A stretch of 64,000 nt of DNA from JAQVCM01 sp040403095. GTDB taxonomy: Bacteria; Bacteroidota; Bacteroidia; Flavobacteriales_D; Crocinitomicaceae. The notes under the pieces are model-generated. The model saw nothing but the letters and a program-made list of their open reading frames with translations, was not told the DNA's origin and searched no databases. Positions 1-6,776 of the stretch are shown here, one piece after another. The position numbers were made by a program, and so were the translations under genes. The stretch's first letter is position 1; each line of letters starts with the position of its first letter. The DNA lies in NCBI GenBank assembly GCA_040403095.1, contig JBBALI010000008.1, positions 42,307 through 106,306 of the forward strand, given 5' to 3'.

Positions 1-939
1 TTCATCAATTCATTTTCAAACGGAACAACGAACATTCCGTTGGCTTTTGGTTTGATATTAATGATGTTTCCGCCATTGACAAAAGTGCAATTTTCAAAAA
101 TTCCGAAGGTAATGTCAAAACCAAAATTGTTGGGAATTTCATTTTTTATCACTTGGATTGTTGGACCATTTTTGATGTTTTCGTTGGCCGTTTTCTTTTT
201 GAAAGATTATCCTGAATACATGACAGGATTGATTGTTATTGGTTTAGCTCCTTGTATTGCGATGGTCATTGTTTGGAATGAATTGGCGGAAGGAAATCGC
301 GAATTGGTTGCTGGTTTGGTTGGAATCAATAGTTTGTTGCAAGTATTCTTTTTCAGTTTGTATGCCTATTTTTATTTGGAAATCATGTTGCCACTTTTCG
401 GTATCAAGGCATTGAATATCGATATTACAATTTTTGAAATTGCCAAAACTGTGGGGATTTACTTGGGAATTCCTTTTTTTTTAGCGGTTGTGAGTCGTTT
501 TATTTTGATTAAATTCAAAGGAGAAAATTGGTTTGAAAGTAAATATTTGCCAATCATTTCTCCAATCACTTTGATAGCATTATTGTTTACCATTGTAGTA
601 ATGTTTAGTTTGAAAGGTTCAATGATTGTATCGATTCCTTTGGATGTTTTGAAAATTGCTTTGCCTTTGGTCATCTTTTTTGCAACTATGTTTTTGTTCA
701 TGTTTTTTGTTGCCAAATTTTCTGGTGCTAATTACGCTGAAAATGCTGCGCTTTCATTTACTGCATCTGGTAATAATTTTGAATTGGCGATTGCAGTTTC
801 TATTGGTGTTTTTGGAATTAATTCAGGGCAAGCTTTTGCTGGGGTAATTGGACCGTTGGTAGAAGTTCCTGCGTTGATTTTAATGGTAAAATTGGCTTTT
901 TGGTTGAAGAAGAAAATGTATAAATCTCCAACTAATTAA
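1..939 (+). CDS. ACR3-family arsenite efflux permease (5'-partial)
   Basis: Integral membrane carrier of the ACR3/bile acid-sodium symporter superfamily, which exports arsenite in the family. The reading frame is open from base 1, so the N-terminus lies outside the window; an apparent TTG start at 40 is internal, because the residues before it (FINSFSNGTTNIP) already match the conserved ACR3 segment that precedes the first visible helix. About eight hydrophobic helices are visible. The APCIAMVIVWNELAEGN stretch carries the conserved cysteine implicated in metalloid binding in this family, and the FTASGNNFELAIAVSIG motif is typical of the second half. The gene is followed after 3 bases by an acetyltransferase. 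No arsR or arsC is visible, but the operon start is off-window. Confidence 0.88.
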   Translation, partial: FINSFSNGTTNIPLAFGLILMMFPPLTKVQFSKIPKVMSKPKLLGISFFITWIVGPFLMFSLAVFFLKDYPEYMTGLIVIGLAPCIAMVIVWNELAEGNRELVAGLVGINSLLQVFFFSLYAYFYLEIMLPLFGIKALNIDITIFEIAKTVGIYLGIPFFLAVVSRFILIKFKGENWFESKYLPIISPITLIALLFTIVVMFSLKGSMIVSIPLDVLKIALPLVIFFATMFLFMFFVAKFSGANYAENAALSFTASGNNFELAIAVSIGVFGINSGQAFAGVIGPLVEVPALILMVKLAFWLKKKMYKSPTN

Positions 940-942
940 TTT

Positions 943-1455
943 ATGAAAGATTACTTTTCTCAGCAGTCAACGCGATTAATTTTTCGAGCTCTAACTGAAA
1001 ATGACATTGATTCTTGGCTAGAGTTCTTCGCAGGAAACGATAGATTGGCATTTTTAGGAATTGATGTCAACAAAGATTATCGTCAGTTAGCCACCGAATG
1101 GATTTTAAAACAATTGGAGCGATATGAAACAGATGGTTTTGGCCATTTGGCTGTGATTGAAAAGTCTTCTGGTGCTTTTATTGGAATGGGTGGAGTTTTA
1201 GTGCGTGAATTGGATGGCGAGAAAGTCTTTGAAATTGCATATTCACTCAAGCCTGCTTTTTGGAATCAAGGATTTGGAACTGAGATTGCGCAACAGTTGA
1301 AACAATTTGGACTTGAAAATCAAATTTCTACAAATTTTATATCTATCATTCATAAACAAAATGAAGCATCGATGCATGTTGCTAGGAAAAACGGAATGAA
1401 GATTTTGCGTGAAACTAACTTTATGGGAATGGAGGTTTTTATTTTTGGTGAATAA
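943..1455 (+). CDS. GNAT-family N-acetyltransferase, RimJ/RimL-like
   Basis: 170-residue acetyl-CoA-dependent N-acetyltransferase. It opens with the R-L-I-F-R-A-L segment seen at the start of RimJ/RimL-type GNATs. It has the central beta-strand pair IGMGGVLVRE ... FEIAYSLKPAFWNQGFGTEIAQQ, where QGFGTE is the Q/RxxGxG/A acetyl-CoA pyrophosphate loop, and the late N-E-A-S-M-H-V-A-R-K-N-G-M motif that packs near CoA. The ATG is three bases after the stop of the arsenite-exporter gene, so translation is probably coupled. The substrate (ribosomal protein, other protein or small molecule) cannot be told from sequence. Confidence 0.85.
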   Translation: MKDYFSQQSTRLIFRALTENDIDSWLEFFAGNDRLAFLGIDVNKDYRQLATEWILKQLERYETDGFGHLAVIEKSSGAFIGMGGVLVRELDGEKVFEIAYSLKPAFWNQGFGTEIAQQLKQFGLENQISTNFISIIHKQNEASMHVARKNGMKILRETNFMGMEVFIFGE

Positions 1456-1472
1456 TTAATAATTTTAGATTC

Positions 1473-1604
1473 ATGATTTTATTCTTGTGGTTTCCTTTTT
1501 TGATTTTCTATATTATTTGGTTGGTAAAAAAGAAGCCACATCATCGCTTTCATACAGTTGAATTTTTACTTTGTAAGTTTAGATTAAAAATCAAAAGATG
1601 GTAA
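1473..1604 (+). CDS. possible 43-residue single-pass membrane peptide
   Basis: Short ATG-initiated frame 17 bases after the acetyltransferase stop. It encodes about 18 hydrophobic residues (ILFLWFPFLIFYIIWLV) followed by a very basic tail rich in K, H and R, a topology that fits a small inner-membrane protein with a cytosolic positive tail. No recognisable family. It could be chance in AT-rich DNA; the coherent membrane segment plus basic tail and its place right behind a gene are the only support. Confidence 0.3.
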   Translation: MILFLWFPFLIFYIIWLVKKKPHHRFHTVEFLLCKFRLKIKRW

Positions 1605-1766
1605 TCGGTTTTACAAATTTCTTTCTGATGTTGTTTTTCAATTGAATTAATGATCTTCTTCATTTTTTAATTTCTCTTTTATTTTCGTAGTCATTTTAGA
1701 ATTGATTTTTGGGTGAGCTTATAATTTATTTTGTATTTTTACTTTCTAATCAACTATTATTTTACT

Positions 1767-3209
1767 ATGAAAAAGATTCTGTTTATTTGTTCACTTTTTT
1801 ACACATTTGCGTTTACCCAAAAGCAAGGTAATATTTGGTATTTCGGCAGTCATGCTGGATTAGATTTTAATGGAGGGATTCCAGTTGTTTTAAATAATGG
1901 TCAAACGCAGACGTTAGGCTGCCCAGGATGTCACGCAGAAGGAACTTCTGTAATGGCTGACAGCTTAGGTAATTTACTTTTTTATACAGACGGGAAAACT
2001 GTTTGGAACAAGTATCACGCTATAATGCAAAATGGTTCAGGTTTATTAAGTAATATTTCTAGCACTCAGTCTTCGTTAATAATTCCTCAACCTGGAAGTA
2101 GCAGATTTTATTATTTATTCACGGTAGATGATTTTTACTTTGATAATCTGCAATACGGATTTAGGTATAGTATTGTTGATATGTGTCTCGGAAACGGAGT
2201 TGGAGGCGTTATTTCTGATAAAAAAAATATTTTAATTTTAGATAATGTTTGTGAGAAGTTGACAGCTGTTAAGCATGCCAACGGAATAGATTATTGGATA
2301 GTTGTACATAAATTTAATTCAAATGCTTTTTATGTTTATCCTTTAACTTCGAACGGAATAGGAAGTCCGATAATAACTAACATTGGTTCTATTAATGGAC
2401 CAAACGGTACAGGTATTGGTACTTCACAGGGGCAATTGAAAGCATCTCCAAACGGGCAAAAACTTGCTTTGGTTGCAGGAAATGCAAACCCAGGTATTGC
2501 AGAATGTTTCGACTTTAACAACAATACTGGCGTGGTAAGTAATGTGATTTCATTGGTTACTAATCCAAACTGGGGTTATTACGGGGCATCTTTTTCACCT
2601 GACAATTCAAAACTTTATGTTTCTGTTGCTCTAAATGGAAACGGAATATATCAATTTGATTTAAATGCTGGCGGAGGTAATCCTACAACAATAGTTTCAT
2701 CCCAAACACTAATAGCAGGAAATTATAATTATTTAGGGCTTCAATTGGCCAATAATGGGAAAATATATGTTGCTAGGTCTCCATTTGTTGGGAATACTTT
2801 TTTAGGAGTAATAAATTCACCTAATAACATAGGAGCTAGCTGTAGTTATGTTAATAACGCAATTGATTTAAATGGACACGATGTAAGTTATGGCTTTCCA
2901 AACTTTGTTGATTCGTACGATTATGATACAAAACCATCTTTTCCTTGTGGTGTTGGAATTGATGATAATAATTTGGATAACAACGGTTCTATTTATCCCA
3001 ATCCTTTCAATGAAACTTTAAATATTTCGCTAGTGGAAAATAACATCGCAACAATTACTGTTTTTAATTTTCTTGGACAGGCAATTGTTAAACAATTCGT
3101 TAGTGGTGAAACTTTAATAAATACTGAAAATTTTCCTAGTGGAGTTTATTATTACCAATTAAAAAATAATGAAGGTATTTTCAAAAATGGGAGATTAATT
3201 AAGAATTAG
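1767..3209 (+). CDS. T9SS type A-secreted beta-propeller-like protein
   Basis: 480-residue secreted protein. The ATG at 1767 is preferred over a TTG at 1731 because it gives a clean signal peptide (MKKILFICSLFYTFAFTQ). The mature part opens with NIWYFGSHAGLDFNGG, typical of a Bacteroidota family of surface proteins that read as degenerate WD40-like propellers, with blade-like GNLLFYTDGKTVWN and SPDNSKLYVS segments. The last 75 residues (YPNPFNETLNIS ... GVYYYQL...GRLIK) are a type A T9SS sorting domain, so the protein should pass the outer membrane and be anchored or released. A CxxC pair (CPGC) lies near mature residue 45. Ligand unknown. A strong terminator follows. Confidence 0.85.
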   Translation: MKKILFICSLFYTFAFTQKQGNIWYFGSHAGLDFNGGIPVVLNNGQTQTLGCPGCHAEGTSVMADSLGNLLFYTDGKTVWNKYHAIMQNGSGLLSNISSTQSSLIIPQPGSSRFYYLFTVDDFYFDNLQYGFRYSIVDMCLGNGVGGVISDKKNILILDNVCEKLTAVKHANGIDYWIVVHKFNSNAFYVYPLTSNGIGSPIITNIGSINGPNGTGIGTSQGQLKASPNGQKLALVAGNANPGIAECFDFNNNTGVVSNVISLVTNPNWGYYGASFSPDNSKLYVSVALNGNGIYQFDLNAGGGNPTTIVSSQTLIAGNYNYLGLQLANNGKIYVARSPFVGNTFLGVINSPNNIGASCSYVNNAIDLNGHDVSYGFPNFVDSYDYDTKPSFPCGVGIDDNNLDNNGSIYPNPFNETLNISLVENNIATITVFNFLGQAIVKQFVSGETLINTENFPSGVYYYQLKNNEGIFKNGRLIKN

Positions 3210-3514
3210 TATTTTACTTAGCATATCGTAAAAGTTTTACGGATTCATTGCCAAAGTCACTTCATTCGGAGTGACTTTTTTATTTCCAAAAAATTTTGTG
3301 TAAAAATTATTACTTTTTTTGAAAGTTGTTTTCAGGATTAAAATATTAGTTTTCAATTGCAAAAACGTTTTTATTCATTTATAAACGAATAACAATCGAA
3401 TACAAATGGTTATTAACCGAATGTGATTTTGATCTCACCGCAACTTTGCACTGTCGAAACAATCAACGACGTTTAGTTCAATTTTTATTTACAAATTTTT
3501 TAAAACACACAATT
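3210..3514. other. 305-bp intergenic region: terminator plus ssb leader
   Basis: The left part holds the terminator of the T9SS gene (3253-3283). The remaining 230 bases before the first ssb start are AT-rich and carry no convincing ORF. A TTTGCA element at 3445-3450 resembles half of a Bacteroidota -7 box, but the preceding bases (CA instead of TA) do not fit, so the ssb promoter is not firmly located. Confidence 0.5.
3253..3283 (+). terminator. Rho-independent terminator after the T9SS protein gene
   Basis: Perfect 9-bp stem AAAGTCACT / AGTGACTTT (3253-3261 and 3270-3278) with an 8-base loop, running into a T-rich tract. It ends transcription of the gene at 1767-3209. Confidence 0.85.
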
Positions 3515-3862
3515 ATGAACTCAATGAGAAACAAAGTAACATTAATCGGTCGCTTAGGTGCAAAACCAGAAATTCAAACAGTAAAAGGTGGATTCATGAT
3601 CACACGCTTTTCTATCGCAACGAAAGAATCCTTCAAAGAAAAAAATGGCGAGTGGAAGGACAACACACAATGGCACAATGCCCATATGTGGGGTAAAAGT
3701 GCTGAGAATTTCGTGAAATTGGCTGATAAAGGTTTTGAAGTTGCCATCGAAGGTCGTTTGGCAAACAGCAGTTATGAAACAAAAACAGGTGAGAAAAGAT
3801 ACCAAACGGAAGTTGAAGTGTATGATTTCGTTTTACTCACACCAAAAACAGCAAAAGTTTAA
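3515..3862 (+). CDS. ssb: single-stranded DNA-binding protein, short paralogue 1
   Basis: 115-residue OB-fold protein binding single-stranded DNA. The chosen ATG (3515) is followed by MRNKVTLIGRLGAKPE, the canonical SSB N-terminus; the frame upstream is not SSB-like. Conserved features: ITRFSIATKESF (beta-2), TQWHNAHMWGKSAE (the W-H-x4-W/F-G/K core that stacks on bases), GFEVAIEGRLANSSYETKTGEKRY and TEVEVYDFVLL. It ends in KTAKV soon after the OB fold and lacks both the Gly/Pro-rich linker and the acidic D-D-I-P-F tip through which housekeeping SSBs recruit replication and repair partners. First of three tandem paralogues, suggesting a specialised rather than the replicative SSB. Confidence 0.88.
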   Translation: MNSMRNKVTLIGRLGAKPEIQTVKGGFMITRFSIATKESFKEKNGEWKDNTQWHNAHMWGKSAENFVKLADKGFEVAIEGRLANSSYETKTGEKRYQTEVEVYDFVLLTPKTAKV

Positions 3863-3872
3863 AAGTCCCATG

Positions 3873-3943
3873 AGGTGGTTAGTTAGGTAAGGTGTAAAAT
3901 GTGAACGTTGCGAGCAGTTGTTTTTGCAACGTTCATACCACCT
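3873..3943 (+). promoter_or_regulatory. nested stem-loop element between ssb1 and ssb2
   Basis: An inner perfect 10-bp inverted repeat, TGAACGTTGC (3902-3911) with GCAACGTTCA (3926-3935), is enclosed by an outer 7-bp pair, AGGTGGT (3873-3879) with ACCACCT (3937-3943). The right arms are separated by only one base, so they could stack. No U-tract follows, so it is not an intrinsic terminator. It lies in the 139-base gap before ssb2 and may control stability, processing or translation of the downstream messages. Function is inferred from structure only. Confidence 0.5.
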
Positions 3944-4001
3944 AAAATCACTCACAATTCGCATTCAAAATTATTTCAAATAAACTTAAAAATAGCATAC
4001 C

Positions 4002-4316
4002 ATGAATCACGTAAATCTTATAGGGAAAATCACCTCAGAGCCAAAAGTAGTAATGCTCAACAACGGAAGAAAAATTGCTCAGTTTTCAATGTCTACTCAA
4101 GAATCATACTTGGATGCGGAAGGAAACATGAAAAACAGAAAACAATGGCACCGAATCAGTGCTTGGGGAAATTGGGTGCAAGTTTTGGAAGAACTTGGAC
4201 AAAAAGGAATCAGTTTGGCCATTGAAGGCAAGTTGGTTTCTCGCTTTTATCAAACTCAAACAGGCGGAAAAAAATTGATCACTGAGGTGGAAGTAAACGA
4301 TTTAGTAGTTCTATAA
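4002..4316 (+). CDS. ssb: single-stranded DNA-binding protein, short paralogue 2
   Basis: 104-residue OB-fold SSB paralogue. The order of motifs matches its neighbour: HVNLIGKITSEPK, IAQFSMSTQESY, KQWHRISAWGNW, GISLAIEGKLVSRFYQT and TEVEVNDLVVL, where it stops directly at the end of the OB fold. No linker and no acidic C-terminal tip. Divergent from paralogue 1 at most variable positions, so the duplication is not recent. A different-frame ORF overlapping it (3908-4225) is only a shadow. It sits 16 bases upstream of paralogue 3 and is surely co-transcribed with it. Confidence 0.87.
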   Translation: MNHVNLIGKITSEPKVVMLNNGRKIAQFSMSTQESYLDAEGNMKNRKQWHRISAWGNWVQVLEELGQKGISLAIEGKLVSRFYQTQTGGKKLITEVEVNDLVVL

Positions 4317-4332
4317 CAAAAATCTAAAAGTC

Positions 4333-4635
4333 ATGAGAAATCAAATCACATTGATCGGAAATATGGGCGAAAATGCCAAAGTAACAAATTTTGAAAATGG
4401 CGGAAAAGTGGCCCGATTCAATTTGGCAACTCCTTCACCTGTGAAAGGTAAAGACACCGCAGATTGGCATAAATTATTTGCTTTTGGAAATATCGCACAA
4501 TTCATTGAAAACTTTGGTGGGAAAGGCAAACGAATTGCCATCACTGGAAAAATCGTGAATCGTACTTATCTTAGTAAAGATGGAACACCACGAAAAGTAA
4601 CTGAAGTGGAAGTTCGAAATATTATTGGACTTTAA
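4333..4635 (+). CDS. ssb: single-stranded DNA-binding protein, short paralogue 3
   Basis: 100-residue OB-fold SSB, the shortest of the three. It keeps RNQITLIGNMGENAK, KVARFNLATP, ADWHKLFAFGNIA, GKRIAITGKIVNRTYLSKDG and TEVEVRNIIGL but has a shorter loop between strands 2 and 3 than its neighbours. It too lacks the acidic tail. Last gene of the ssb cluster, followed about 65 bases on by a strong terminator. The three paralogues could form mixed tetramers or act at different times; nothing in the sequence decides this. Confidence 0.85.
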   Translation: MRNQITLIGNMGENAKVTNFENGGKVARFNLATPSPVKGKDTADWHKLFAFGNIAQFIENFGGKGKRIAITGKIVNRTYLSKDGTPRKVTEVEVRNIIGL

Positions 4636-4700
4636 ACGCTCTTTTCTAAATAAAACTCAAAATACTTTTTACAAACCGTTAACGATATGCGGTAAACTTG

Positions 4701-4731
4701 ATCCTGTGGTTAACCTGCCACAGGATTTTTT
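4701..4731 (+). terminator. Rho-independent terminator after the ssb cluster
   Basis: Perfect 9-bp stem ATCCTGTGG / CCACAGGAT (4701-4709 and 4718-4726), 8-base loop, followed by TTTTTATTT. The T-tract is on the plus side only, so it serves the ssb genes rather than the convergent gene that ends at 4730. Confidence 0.88.
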
Positions 4732-6274
4732 ATTTACTGGAATATTTCAATTGAATCAATTCCTGAAAAGGAACATTTTTCATTTTTGCTTCTGACCAAA
4801 GCATAAAGTCAAAATATTCTAGGGCCAATGCTTGCAAATGATCTTCTTTCAAATGTGCGAGTTCTCCATATAATTCCTCAAAAAGCGTTTCTTGTTTAAA
4901 AAAATCTTTTGTTTTGTTTACGCGATTTAGGAATTTTAAAAATATAGTTTCAAATTCGTATAAACGATTTCTAGATTTTAAAAATCTTTGTGTGCTTTTC
5001 AATGCGTAGGGGATGAGGTTTTCATTTTTCATTTCAAAGTGAATCAACAAACTCATAATTTGGGAAAAAGAAACAATGTCTTCCTGCTTGTCGAGCATTG
5101 AATCATTTAAAATTCGATTGATCCATTGCAGGGCAGCGTGCATGTCGTTTGAGATAAAATAGACGGTTGCAATTTTAAAATTTAGAAATGCTTTGCGGTT
5201 GGGCGTAATTTTTTCATTATATAATCTTAAACCTTCTTCTATCAAAGGAACCAATTTAAGTGCACTTTTGAAATCTCCTTTCAAGGTTAAAATACTTATT
5301 TCAATGCTATTGGTGCTTGAGAATAGTTTGATATTCAAATCTTCGTTGGTGTTGAAAATGTAATTTTGAGGTAATTCTTTTAGCTTTTTCAGTAATTCTT
5401 GAGATTTCTGGTTCATTTTTAACCTGGAAGTGACAAAAATCGCATTGGTTAAGATCGAGAAATAGCGATTGGGTTGTTCTTCAATAACCTCTTTTTTGGA
5501 TTCAAAAAGTTCAATATTCTGAATTAAATATTGGTAACATGCTTCAAAATCGCCAATGGCAAAAAAGTATGCACTGTAAATGTGATTGTATAAATATTGG
5601 GTGTCAAAATAAAGTTCTCTTTGTTGGGGCGTTTTTAATAAGTCATCAATGATTGATTTAAATTGAATCAAATCATCGGGCGTGCGCGAGATCCCTTTGG
5701 ATGCGAGAATGGCAAACAAGCGACTTTTGAGATTCCAAAATTTATCGTAGGTCAAACTTTTTTCATGAAAATCAAGATCACTTTTCAGTATTTCTTCAAT
5801 TTCTTCTTGATCAACATTTCCTGAACTTTCAATTAATCTCTTTTTGTGCAAGCTTATTTCAGACAATAAATTGAATTTATCGTGTTTCAATGCAAGTTTT
5901 TCAGCACTTCGCAATTGACGTTTACATTGTTCATACAAGGATTTGTTGTACAATATTTCAGCACTGTGTATTAATTTAAAAATCTGAGCATCTGCTGATG
6001 AAGAAGCATAAAAAGCATCTAGTGCGTTTAAAATGTGATCGTATAATCTTTTTTTAGTAACTGAAAATTTATTCAAGAATGCCTCTCCTTTGAAGTAATC
6101 AAAAAGTTTTTCTTCATCATAAATTTCCTGTTGTTCTAGATAATCGAATAATAGAATGTAGTTATTTTCCTCACCAATTGTGTGTCTTGAGGAAAGAACT
6201 TTGAAGTATCTTTTTTCAGATTTAGACAAGTATTTTATTAGCTCGTGAAGAGATTCATTTACCTTAGTTGACAT
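4730..6274 (-). CDS. helical-repeat (TPR-like) cytoplasmic protein, function unknown
   Basis: 514 residues, no signal peptide or membrane segment. The N-terminus (KYLSKSEKRYFKVLSSRH) is typical of a family of uncharacterised proteins in Flavobacteriales. The body is almost wholly alpha-helical with degenerate TPR-like pairs, for example around AEILYNKSLYEQCKRQLRSAEKLALKH and LKGDFKSALKLVPLIEEGLRLYNE. This suggests a protein-protein scaffold, but no partner can be named. It stands alone: convergent with the ssb cluster and separated from the next minus-strand gene by its own leader. Confidence 0.7.
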   Translation of the reverse strand: MSTKVNESLHELIKYLSKSEKRYFKVLSSRHTIGEENNYILLFDYLEQQEIYDEEKLFDYFKGEAFLNKFSVTKKRLYDHILNALDAFYASSSADAQIFKLIHSAEILYNKSLYEQCKRQLRSAEKLALKHDKFNLLSEISLHKKRLIESSGNVDQEEIEEILKSDLDFHEKSLTYDKFWNLKSRLFAILASKGISRTPDDLIQFKSIIDDLLKTPQQRELYFDTQYLYNHIYSAYFFAIGDFEACYQYLIQNIELFESKKEVIEEQPNRYFSILTNAIFVTSRLKMNQKSQELLKKLKELPQNYIFNTNEDLNIKLFSSTNSIEISILTLKGDFKSALKLVPLIEEGLRLYNEKITPNRKAFLNFKIATVYFISNDMHAALQWINRILNDSMLDKQEDIVSFSQIMSLLIHFEMKNENLIPYALKSTQRFLKSRNRLYEFETIFLKFLNRVNKTKDFFKQETLFEELYGELAHLKEDHLQALALEYFDFMLWSEAKMKNVPFQELIQLKYSSK

Positions 6275-6451
6275 TGCTATTTACAAATAGTTATTAAACT
6301 GCAAGATATTTAAAACGCTTGAATTGAATAAAATTTAAATCTTAAATGTGTATAAAATTGATTTAAATGTATCGTTTTAGACTTGTATAAAGTTTCGGTA
6401 AAATTTAAATTGAAGACATGTGTAATTTCTACCAAAAATTAAATTTTAGGC

Positions 6452-6479
6452 AAAAAAAATCCTGCAAAAAGCAGGATTT
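6452..6479 (-). terminator. Rho-independent terminator of the small lipoprotein gene
   Basis: Read on the minus strand: stem AAATCCTGC / GCAGGATTT (arms 6471-6479 and 6457-6465) with a 5-base loop, followed by a run of T. It lies 20 bases past the end of the gene at 6499-6735. Confidence 0.85.
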
Positions 6480-6498
6480 AATATTTGTTAAGAAAAAA

Positions 6499-6735
6499 CT
6501 ATTGTTTGTTTCCTTTTTTAGAATTCATGTCTGGATCATTGTTTGGATCTGTAATACCAGTTCCTGTAGAAGTTGAACCAGGATTTGTTTCTGGAGCAGG
6601 AGCAGAAGCTTTTTTCCAAGTTGGAGCAGTGGCAACTGTACCACATTCCATTCTCGTTTTATTTAAATCTTCTTTCTGGCAAGAAACAGCCAAAAAAGCG
6701 ATTGAAAACAAAGAGATACCGATTAACTTTTTCAT
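6499..6735 (-). CDS. small lipoprotein with Pro/Thr/Gly-rich low-complexity region
   Basis: 78-residue precursor with a signal peptide and lipobox (LIGISLFSIAFLAVSCQ), cleaved before Cys19. The mature chain is about 60 residues, one further Cys (MECGT), then an A/P/T/S/G-rich unstructured stretch and a polar, basic end. Probably an outer-membrane-anchored peptide of unknown role. A dedicated terminator lies immediately downstream and the sensor kinase gene ends 41 bases upstream. Confidence 0.65.
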   Translation of the reverse strand: MKKLIGISLFSIAFLAVSCQKEDLNKTRMECGTVATAPTWKKASAPAPETNPGSTSTGTGITDPNNDPDMNSKKGNKQ

Positions 6736-6776
6736 AACTTAACGTATTACAAAACAAAGCTATGAAATTAATTCTG

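Noticed and set aside
3908..4225. 105-codon plus-strand frame overlapping ssb2
   Set aside because: It is out of frame with the clearly SSB-like protein at 4002-4316 and encodes a low-complexity, Arg/Ser-rich sequence, so it is a shadow.
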